Source: Gymnothorax reevesii
Taxonomy: Eukaryota > Chordata > Actinopteri > Anguilliformes > Muraenidae
Assembly: GCA_029721435.1 (NCBI GenBank)
Contig: CM056574.1
Location: forward strand, 1,792,001 to 1,856,000
Direction: 5' to 3'
Length of the DNA: 64,000 nt
Positions within the stretch are counted from its first letter, which is position 1. Every line of letters starts with the position of its first letter. The position numbers and the translations under genes are program-made. The notes under the pieces are model-generated. The model searched no databases, was not told where the DNA came from, and was given only the letters and a program-made list of their open reading frames with translations. Shown piece after piece: positions 1 through 11,300 of this stretch.

Positions 1-2050
1 AAGGCTAGTTGAGCGAGCACTGTTAACTGGCTAACTTAGCCGGCAAGATAGTTTACCGAATTCGGTAGTTTGCTTACGTGTAAATGCCAGCTAGTGAAAT
101 GCCCGTGGCTCAACGCAAGCTAAGAGCCAAATAATGGCGATTCACCATATTTATTGACTTAACTAGCAACCCATCTAGGACTTGCAAACTAGCTAGCTAG
201 CCACTTCGCTAGCCTAGCCTGTTATACTTGGGAAATATTAATGCTAGTTAGCTAGCTAAGTAACAACAAGTGGCAGTAAACGAACCATTTACTGTTTTCT
301 ATCGATTTAGCTATGTGCAAAAGATGTAATAAGCCAACTAGCTGGGTAATTTGCTGGCGTAGTAAAGCCATATTTGTTGCATGCCAGCTAGCTAAATGGC
401 CAAATAATACCTATTCACCGTTATCCATTCATTTCTATGCATGTAGCTGGCTAATCACGGTCCGCTGTGTAGTCACAGTTGCACGGAGATGGCAAACAGC
501 AATTTTGGTCACTGATCAGCTTCCGTAGTTACGCTGTGAACGTTACCCCACTGGCCTGGAACTAATCACTGGGTACCTGCCCGTTTTTGAAACGGATGTG
601 TAGTTTGCAGAAGTGGACTACAAACTGGTCTACAAGTGCTAAAGCGTATAATTTTTGGCAATAAACAACAAATTTGGCACGATCATTTGCATCTGTGTAC
701 TCCACAGGCTAATCTCGGAGCGAGCAGGCGCAAAAAATAAGTACGAGTGAGTAATGCCGGGAAGTGTTCAAACCCCATTACAAATTCCCATAGGGATTTT
801 ACTTCGACACCAGAAGCTAAGTAGCTGGGATGTCATCACTTCACTATTCCAAAACCTGACAAGCCATTCTGAGGAGCCATCTGCACTCAAAACTACACTT
901 CCCATTACTCAAATTCCCCTCTTTTCAGCTGTTGAAGGCAACCATTAAGCCCCCTCCAAATGATAAACAGAGCCACTTTGAGCAGGAAGTCCAGAGGAAA
1001 AACCAAAAACAGAACAAACCAAACAGGACAAGTGTGTATCTCATCAGCATTAAACTCTCACGATCTTCAACCCCAACCTCAGGCCCTGTCCATACTAATA
1101 TGGATATATTTGTAAATGAATACTTTCCCCCTGCATTTAAAAAAAAAAGACCACATGACCTTGTTTTCCATACACGTAAGAACTACAAATGCTCAAATAA
1201 AGCACACCCCAGCCAGTAGGTGGCGATAACAGCAACGTTTATACCAGAGAGGAGCATTACACACAGTGAACCGAGTGACACGTCCACCCGGACACACAGA
1301 AACTGCAATTTAAAAACAAACTCTTCCCTTTAGAAGGCATTTTTGAAAATCTACATTTCAGAGACCTAAAATGCCAATGGCGTTTGAACGAGGGGCCAAA
1401 TCGCAAAAAAAAAAAAAACACCAACCGCGTTAAAAATACCCGTGCAGGCGCGGAGAGGGCCTAAGGCACGTTCTGTAGAGCAGGTTTTTGAAACATTTCC
1501 TTCAGCATTCCACGTCAAGGTTTGAGAACACTATTAACGATCTGTAACGCTTGTAACATCAGCACTAAAATGTTAAGAATTCTAAATCCCACCTTTGTGA
1601 CTTCACACATTCACAAGTGAAGCAGCACCATGTCACTGAAATCCCCAGAGGAACTCCCAGCACACAGAGCAAACACACATTAGTCACAACTGTAAGGTAC
1701 ATAAGGAGACGCATCTCAGCACCATGCGGAGGCAGCAGGTCTCACACACAGCCACGGGGCTCCATAACGCTGATGGGTCAGGGGTCAGGCAGCAGCCGAG
1801 AGCAGGAAACAGGCCAAACACAGCAGGCACAAAAACACGAGAACAAATTAACACAGACAGGCAGATCAGGAACTCAGGATACAAAACAAACGGCGGCAAT
1901 AGCACACGATTTCCCAACGTTCAAACTTCTGACTCGCTCAGACGAGGACTCGTTTGATTTAAACTGACAGAAGACGAATGATTAATTAATTCCTGCAGCT
2001 CGGTCAGTCAGGAGTAAAGATGGCCTTGCGCAGGTTGACTGGGGGAGGGA
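1..2050. other. Intergenic sequence, no gene seen
   Basis: No open frame here resembles a known protein. The first 500 bases are rich in GCTAGCTA-like words, an AT-rich low-complexity character. A CTCF-core-like word, CCAGTAGGTGGCGA, lies at 1213-1226; it fits the core CCASYAGRKGGCRS except at the last base. A run of A lies at 1407-1420. The stretch sits beyond the polyadenylation signal of RPIA. Confidence 0.6.
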
Positions 2051-2064
2051 GGGGTCAGGGTACA

Positions 2065-2070
2065 TTTATT
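2065..2070 (-). terminator. RPIA: Polyadenylation signal of RPIA
   Basis: TTTATT on the plus strand reads AATAAA on the gene strand, 110 nt beyond the RPIA stop codon at 2180-2182. That is a normal distance for a short 3' UTR, with cleavage expected near 2040-2055. Confidence 0.6.
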
Positions 2071-2179
2071 CATCAGTATGGGGTCAGGGGTCAGTCTGTG
2101 GCACTTCTGGTGCAATGCTGGTCACATGAAGGTCGGATCAGATGAGGCAGTAGGAGTCGGGCTGGGGGAGATGGGGCAG

Positions 2180-2322
2180 TCAGGGTCGGCTGGGGACAGT
2201 TGGGGCAGGTCGGTTGCCGCCCTCTGTGTATTGGGGGGGGTCTCTGATCCGCACACTCCCATCATCCATACCAAAGTACACCCGCTCCGCCATCCCAACA
2301 AAGAGCCCCGTCTCCACCACAC
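2180..2322 (-). CDS. RPIA: RPIA exon 9 (terminal coding exon)
   Basis: The acceptor is a C-run followed by CAG. The exon completes IPG across the junction and encodes [20 protein letters not shown]. It then diverges into a proline-rich tail ending PAPTVPSRP before the stop at 2180-2182. The tail is longer than the short end of human RPIA. Confidence 0.94.
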
Positions 2323-5300
2323 CTGGGGGGGAAGAAACAGTCTCGTTAGAATACCCACAGAGTCGCGACAACTAATAAATTGACACCATTTTGATTCCGT
2401 CTATGGCGCCACTGCATCTGTGTGTGTTAGAGTTTCCAACCGTCACTAAAAATACAGAATCATTCCGTATTTGGAAACGAAAAGACTTGTCTCTCACTGA
2501 GCTGATAAGCGAGGCGATTTCAGGATTTCATTCTAACCTGTTACACACCTGATTCTACTGATCAAGGGTTTATAGCAAAGGGTTTAAGGGTTGATTAGTA
2601 GAATCAGGTAAGTGACTGGCTGGTTAGAATGAAATCCAGCACCCACACCAGCTCATTTTGGAAAAGAGTGAGTATCCCTGGTCTGAGGTTTGGACTTTGA
2701 CCACCATTGAGATTAATTATATGATTTTCAGTCTCTTGGATTAATTTCTGAAACTGGTCTCTCGGACATGGCAAGTATTCTAAGATACACGACTACTTTC
2801 CTCCAGAATATCAAGACCAAGGGCTCCTCCCAGAACCACAGTCTTCGAGAACACCCGATAAGCCTTGGAGTTTTTCCGATTTAGATCTCGGCCAAGAGGA
2901 AGGAAAAGAGGTGTGAGTCCTCAGAAGAAAACAGAAATTATTCATGGACACAGAACTACCAGGGTACATCATAAAGCAAGGACTGCAAGTGACCGTTTTC
3001 TCAAAAGACTATTCTGTGTACTGGGTCACATCAGGCAGCTTGGGAGTTTGAAGGTCAAATATAACACCCATTGCTCTCATTAGCCTAGCTGATTACCTTT
3101 TTAAAAACACTGACGAACCTGGCTCTGTCTGATCTCTGGCAGCTACTGATCTTAGAACAGCCTTTCACTGCATTGACCACAATATTGTAATCAAGATTTT
3201 GATCACGGGAGTGAGACCTGAACTTGTCCCTTGGATTTGTAATTTTATTTCCAATCAGAGACGAAAGGTACACCATCGCGGTGCTTTATGGAATGAAAGT
3301 CCCTCCTGTGGGGTGGCCCAAGGTACCCTCCTCGGACCTCCCGTCTTCCTTTCCCTCACGGATGATGCTGCCCTTGGGGTCACACACCAGTGTGGAAGTA
3401 TGTGGATGACATCAGCTAACTGAAGGCCCGCCAATGGCAGCAGCTCTTTCATACAAAATCAACTCAACAAACTAAACATTTGGTCAGCCCAAAAGGACAT
3501 GCTTCACGATGAAATTAAATGCATCACCATGCCCGTATCTTTCAGCAAAAACCCACCTCTTGTACCATCTCTTTTCATGAATAACAATCCCTGCTCTGTC
3601 TTGCCCAAAATTTAAAGAGGTGGAACTTAACATCCAGTAAATTCTCAAGTGGGATGACCAGGTAGACGCCATGACGGCAAACACTAGCAAAAGGCTTTTC
3701 CTCCTCAACCGCATTAAGTGTCTTTCGAGCCATTTATATCAGATAAATCGGAGCAGTGCTGGAGAATGCAGTCCCTGCTGGTCAACCGGGTCTCGCCCAA
3801 GCCTCAACCATCCAGCCGGAGCGTGGGCAAAAAAGGGCATGTCGCACTGTCCAGGGCGCAACTCACGCCAGCAAGCTCCAAGCACCCCCAACATCCCCAG
3901 TCTTGAAGGGGAGGGAGCAGATTCATGTGCGTTTTTGCTGCAGTCCTCCCACTTCTGATTGGTTGCCCCCACTGAGGGAAGAAATATCTGGACGTACCAC
4001 ACGCAACGGTCATGAACTTAATATGCCCCTGGCAAGAGGAGGACTTTACAAATCACCCACTCCTTACCTTAAAGGATTAAAAACCATTCATCTTAGTTCA
4101 TTTATCATTCTTTTTAGTATTACAGTACCCCAGAATATCCAAATATCTACTCTGTAGAATTTGCACTGGATCCAGTTTCACTTCTTTTAAAAGTTTATAG
4201 TAGTTAATACTTATTACTCTAACAACTTTCCCATGTACTGAAAATATATTTCAATTTCTTTGGTGGCTTGGAAGATTTTTTGAATGTAAACTGGTGAGCG
4301 ATTTCAGTCTGCAAATGACAGCGAGGCACCAATAAAACCCTTAAACTTCAGGGCATCATCTCACAGTGAGGAAATTTTTTATTTCCTAAATTTCTCATCT
4401 CCAAACATTTTCCCAGCAAAGAGAAGAGCTTTAAAAAAAATCCAACGATTTACATTGATCGAAACGGCTCAAATTCGCACGATGGAAACAAATGGCTTCT
4501 ATTCCTCAGTTGTCGCTACTCCATCCATCGCGGGACAGTAATCTTACGTGGATCGCACAGCATCGAGACAGAGCCTCACCAGGGATCATCTTTATCGCCG
4601 TGTTGACCGCACTCCAGTCGTGCTCGCCCTCAAACCTCCAGTCCAGCAGGAAGTTGCTGTTGTCCGTCACCACTGGGCCCTGGGGGCGGAGTCAAAAGGC
4701 ATGAGTGACATTTGCTGATGGCCAGTGGAAGAGAAGCGAGGCTACAGACCACCGATCAGAGCGAGCCGCACACTCACCGCTTTACTGACGGCCATGCGGA
4801 GCTCCACTTCCCCGCCGAATCGCCCCGTGATCGCCCGAGTAACGGGGACATACGCCATGGGGATCACCTCGATGGGCACGCCCCTCTTCCACTGCTGACC
4901 CAGGTATAATGAGTCCTTCCTGTCTCACACACACACACACTATCAGGATCAAGACAACTCTTACCCACAATACACTGGGGAACACAACTGTACCCAGCAC
5001 TATGACTCAAATCAACCAATCTTACTCCCGGATTCCACCCAGACGCCGCACTAAGAGCCTGTGTCAGGATTTGAAGCAGATCTGAAGCTCACAGCCACAG
5101 GGCCGACTCGCTCACTAGGGCTGGGACGATTCTGAATCGATTCTTTTTTAAGGCGTAGTACCACTTCCTGCTGCCATGGGGCGAACATCCAAGCTTTCCC
5201 TTTTTTCTTTATTAAACCCGACGCGGGTTGACCAAAAGTGCCAAACATCAAAGGGCATGTGAAATGCTTCCGAAATGCTACAGAATCGTCTCCTATTAAC

Positions 5301-8300
5301 CAATTAGGCTACTCTACGAAAAGTAACCTGTTCCAGTTTACTTGCATAATGAGCAATCAAATGGTGGATGTGTTTACTTTCCAAGTTGAATGAGCAGAGC
5401 TGTTTATTAAGACAGCGTGTTTGATTGCTGCATTTTGAAATTTAAATGGCCATAGAACAGCACAACATGAACACGATTTCCATTGCCTCGGCATTTCGTT
5501 CGACTGTGATAATTCATCTCTCATTCGGGTTTCATCCGCTTTTCAGAATGTTTTCAACCTTGTGTATTTTTTAGACGTTTGAAATCCAGGGCGATCCGAA
5601 AACAAATCTCTATTTTTATTTCATCATTATGGATCTCCTAAAAATACCTCAATGAGAGATGAAATGCAAAGTTGGGATATTGTTTTGTTGAACGAGGATA
5701 TTTTTTATTTATTTATTTATTTATTTTTAAGTGTGATAAGACCAATTGCCGTCATGGGGTCGCGTGCAATTTCTTGAAACAGACACACCTGAAGCGGCTC
5801 GATTTAAATTGCTGTCGGGAAGAAGCCTGAGTTTAGATTTCGCCAATTGCAGGAGCTCTGCCCTTCCCTAAATCTGCTCCCGTGTACTTGTCCTGAATAA
5901 CAATCAAGCGATTTCAGTGGCCTATAACGATCAAGGTGTGATGGTGAAAAGCAGACAAACCTAACTGGGCTACGGTGTTAGATTGAAAGAATGGCAATAA
6001 TTTAAAAATAATCTTCCTCTGAATTGCATCTTTCAGCATTTTAGGACATTTAAATGAATCTTTAATAAACAAATTTGTTATAAGATTGCCTTGGATTTTA
6101 AGCCTATAAAAAAAATACACAAGGTGGAAGACATTCTGAAAAGCGGATGAAACATGAATGTGAGATATAAATTATCACAGTCGCACGAAATGCGTGGCAA
6201 TGGCCATCGTGTTCATGCTGCGCTGTTCTATGGCCATTTAATTTCAAAATGCATCAGTCAAACATGTTGTCTTAATAAACAGCGACTCATTCAACTTGGG
6301 GAGTAAACGCATCCACCATTTGATTACTAATCAAGCAAAGTAAACTGGAACAGGTTACTTTTCTCAGATCAGCCTAATTGGTTAATAGGAGACGATTCTG
6401 TAGTCCTAAAAATACTGACGTCAGGGTCAAGTCTTTTTTTTTTTTCCTCCCCGGAAGCATTTCACATGCCCTTTGATGTTTGCCACTTTCGTTCAACCTG
6501 CATCGGGTTTAATGAAGGAAAAGGGAAAGCTCGGATGTTCGCCCCATGGCAGCAGGTAGTGGTATTACGCCTTAAAAAAGAATCGATTCAGAATCGTCTC
6601 AGCCTTATCGCTGACAGCCACTGGACCGACTCGCTCACAGGAGCAGTTCTCTAATGCAGGCCAGACTAATCATAATGCTACTGAATGGCCTGTATAAACA
6701 CATGGAGATGCGGAGAGAACACACACACACACACACACCTGAAGTCCGCGATGACGATGAAGTGTTTTGCACAGCCAGCTACAATCTTCTCCTGGGTCAA
6801 ACAGCCCCTGCGAACGAGAGAAACCATGAGCCACAGAAAGAGCGAAAGATCAAGAGAATGAGGGAGGGGGAGGGAGAGAGAGAGGAGATGCTGCGTTCGA
6901 TTTGGCTCCAAAGTGGGAGCAGGGAATGACGTTATACCTGAGCTGACTGCCTTCCATTAAGTCGCTTTCTCATCGGATGCAAATCGAATTTTTCGCACGA
7001 CAGATTACATTCAAAGTCAATGCAAAGACGCGAATACATGCAAAACGCGTATATTCTCGTCTTTGCACTTGAATGTAATCTGTCGTGCGAAAAATTAGTT
7101 TTACGTCAGGTGTGCAAGCAGCTTTACAGCGGAAAACTGACCTGGGGTCAGTGGGGTTTCCTCAGACCAGGATAACTGTTGTTAGCGAAAACACCGTAAA
7201 AACAAGTCCAGCAATAAACATCCTACAGTACAGTGTGTGCAACTGATTTATTGAGACGAAAATAAGACAGAAGGATTAATAAGCAGTATTTCACTACATC
7301 TTTGACTTTGTTGATTCGGGGGCAGCCATCTTGAGCTCGGAACTAGGGGTTGGTGAGGTTCCTCCAACTTTCCAGGTCGGAAATCTGACTACAGGGGGCG
7401 TTCAAATTAAAATTCCACACTGAAAAACCGGCTTCCCAGTACAAATGGAGGCAGCATCAGATCACAAAGGACCGAATGAGAAACTGAGTTAGGGAGCGAA
7501 TATCTGATAAAGGAGGAAGACGGATTACAAGTGGAACAGCTACTTTTGACAAAAATCGCTGAATTTTAACAGAGATATTAAAACACACAAAACAGAAGTT
7601 GCGGCACAGAGAAAGATATCAAAATAGGGAGAACTTTCACCGAGAAATTCCTGCGTCACTGGGGGGCGCTCATGACATAGCCCAGAATGAACAGGGAGCT
7701 AATGAGCTGCAGCGCCAAATTGTGAAAATTCATGGGGTAAAGAAATTCTGGCAATTTTCCATCCGTTTCTAACACTAGAGGCTGAGTAAATAGGTAGTAC
7801 TATTTTTTTTTATTTTCAAAGGTTTTAAATCGTTGATCCAAACCTTTCTGTAAGCATTACAGAAACGTCACAAACCACGAGCACTTCATGACATTCGCCA
7901 TTTCGATTTCATACAGTTCAGTTCAGCAGGCACTTGATGGCAGTAAACCACTACAACCTGCGGGAATTCACGGCTGCTAGTATATAAAATGTAAGTTATT
8001 TCACTATTAACTACAGTCCAAACCGCTCGTGAAGTTATGGCAGGAATATATAATTTACACTACCGCCAAAACCGTAATTCTCGCGAGTATATTCAAATAA
8101 TTGTCGATGAAGGCATGTTAGATAAACAAAACCCCGCTAGCGAAATGGAGAGTAGAATCTGATATATACTGTATATAGTCGGTATCAGAAAGCAACCGGT
8201 TCCAGTTTACTTGCTTGATTAGCAATCAAATGGTTGATACGTTTACTCGCGAAGTTGAATGAGTAGAGCTGCTTATTAAGACAGCGTGTTTGATTGCTGC

Positions 8301-11300
8301 ATTTTGAAATTTAAATGGCCATAGAACAGCACAACATGAACACGATTTCCATTGCCTCGGCATTTTGTGCGACTGTGATAATTTATATCTCACATTCATG
8401 TTTCATCCGCTTTTCAGAATGCTTTCCACCTTGTGTATTTTTTAGACGCTTCAAATCCAGGGCGATCTGATAACAAATCTCTCATTTTTATCATTATGGA
8501 TCTCTGAAAAACACTACAATGAGAGATGAAATGCAGAGTTGGGATATGGGGATGTTGAGCGAGGATTTTTATTTTTTATTTATTTATTTTTTTAAGCGTA
8601 ATAAGACTACTTGCCGTCATGGGGTCGCATGTAATTTCTTGAAACATACACACCTGAAGCGGCTTCAAGTATTTAAAATTGCCGTTAGGAAGAAGCCCGA
8701 GTTTAGATTTCGCTAATTGCAGGAGCTCCGTCCTTCCCTAAATCTGCTCCCGTGTACTTGTCCTAAATAACAATCAAGCAATTTAGCCAGTAGCCTATAA
8801 CGGTTAAGATGTGATGGTGAAAAGCAGACAAACCTAACTGGGCTACAGTGTTTGAGTGAAAGAATGCCAATAATTTGAATAATTAAAAAAAAAAAATCTT
8901 CCTCTGAATTGCATCTCTCACTGTAGCACTTTAGGACATTATTAAAGATTAATTTAACAGATTTGTTATACGATCGCCCTGGATTTTAAGCATCTAATAA
9001 AAAAAAAATTACACAAGGTGAAAAGCGGATGAAGTGTGAAAGTGAAATATAAATTATCACAGTCGCTGGAAATGTGTCAATGGAAATTGAGCCCATGCTG
9101 TGCTGTTCTATGGCTATTTAAATTTCAAAATGCAGCAAACATGTTGCCTTAATAAACAGCTCTACTCTCCAAGTTGAATGAGTAAACGCATCAACCATTT
9201 GATTGCTAATCAAGCAAGTAAAGTGGAACAGGTTACTTTTCTTAGAGTAGCCTAATTGGTTAATAGGAGACAATTCCGTAGTCCTTTACTTGGCTCCGTG
9301 CAGCATGTCGCCGAAAAATAGTCATGTCAGAGTCAAGTTTTTTCCGGAAGCATTTCACATACCCTTTGATGTTTGGCACTTTTGTTCAACCTGCGTTAGG
9401 TTTAATAAAGGAAAAGGGAAAGCTCGGATGTTCGCCCCATGGCAGCAGGTAGTGGTACTACGCCTTAAAACAAGAGTTGTCAGAAAGACAACAAAGCTCG
9501 CCGGGGCAAGGTTAAAGTTTTTCTGCACGCGGACGGACGCGGACGCCGGGGGTACGACAATAGCTCTCTGGACGTTACTCGTCCCGGTGAGCTAAAAAGA
9601 ATCGATTCAGAATCGTCCCAGCCCTACCACCTTCCCCAAAGGAAAAACAAAACTGCATATAAATCAATGCTACATTTAAAAATAAATCAGATTTCGGTTT
9701 TTCTGAACTGATGCACCATCAAAACATTTTAGCCGTTAAGTCCTCAATGTGAATAAAGCCATATCTCGAGCGCCCTCTAGGGGAATTGCAGCCAATTTCA
9801 GTTCAATGGTATGAATAGGAAGTAAAGAGACCAAAAAAAAAAAAAGGCAAGAAAGATCTGATTCCTCCGGTGTAAATTTCACTTCAGGAGGGGAAGACCG
9901 TACCCGCCTCCCTTGATCAGGTTCAGCGCTGAGTCCACCTCATCCGCCCCGTCTATCGCCACGTCCAGCTATACACACACATGCACACGCACGCACGATC
10001 ACACACAGACAGAGAGAAAATCCCTGACTACAGGCAGAACACACAGAACATAGGCTCTAAAACATGACAACACCAAGTGACAAAATTTACACGCAAAATC
10101 CGAGCTTGTAATCAGGCCAGGACCATTAGCACCAAATCACTGCGCACATTTAAACTCAGACTCAAACCACATCAACATTCTTGTTTCACATGTGGAATAA
10201 CAGAGCTGCATGTTACCCAGCAGTTTCTGAGCGGCAGCTACGGAGACCATTCCACAAGGAAACTGACACTGCGACTGAGACACAGACACTGACAGACACA
10301 GACTGTCCGGAGGGCTGCACACCTCTGGGTGACGGTCGAGGTCCGACAGGGCCAGGCCTCTCTGCAGGATTAGCTGCCGTGCCTGAAGCCAGGAGATGGA
10401 GATATCATTGTAAACACTGCACCGCGAGGACTGTGCCGATATACAAATTTGGCAACATCATGCTCACAAGCAAAGAAATTACTGGGCTTATTAACACCAT
10501 CAGTGCAAAAAGAAACTAAAATGCAGGGCTGAACATTATAAGGAGTGTCCACATTGGTTCAGGCCAGTGGACTGATGTGTCATTTCACCAATCAAGGCGA
10601 TATCCCGAATCTTACTGGATAATCCTGCTCGGAGAGTCTCCACAGATTAAAATTTAGACTCAGGATTTAAGTTAATCTGAATCTGTGACACTGGCCCATA
10701 AGTATACCATTTTCATCCCGCATTCAAACTATATTGCAAAATAAATTTTGTGCCGTATCTCCCAGCGCACATGAAGATAAACACAGAGTCAGGGCTCTCA
10801 TAAGGCAGGTTTAGGGAATAAAACCCAATCCGCCCTTGATACTGCAGTCATTCAGGACAGATCCAGGATTTACTCAGCGAAGTTACCCAGCCAATCTTAC
10901 AAGAGTCATGCACTTCATGAAGTCAAGCTGATTGGAACCAAACTTTTACATGATGAACCCTCTTATTCCAGCGGTGTTGAAGAATAATGCCAGAGGTGAG
11001 CAACAGGGGCGACGCCGGCTCCTGGCTTTCACTCAAACTTCCGGCCCTTAATTCCTCATTTAGCCGAGCCCCACATGAAATCTGATCTTTTACCAGCAAT
11101 TCTTGGAAAGATGTTAAATGCCCACCAAAGACCATTCCTGTGTCCCTAAAAGAAACACTGGACTGAGACCCGATCTCTGAGTGAACCAGTGTTTGTGTAA
11201 ACAGCCAGTTAGTAATATATTCATTGCAATTGGTGGGGAGAAAAACTTGCATATATACTGGCCTTCCGCGACCGGACTTACCCATCCCTGGATTACGCAC

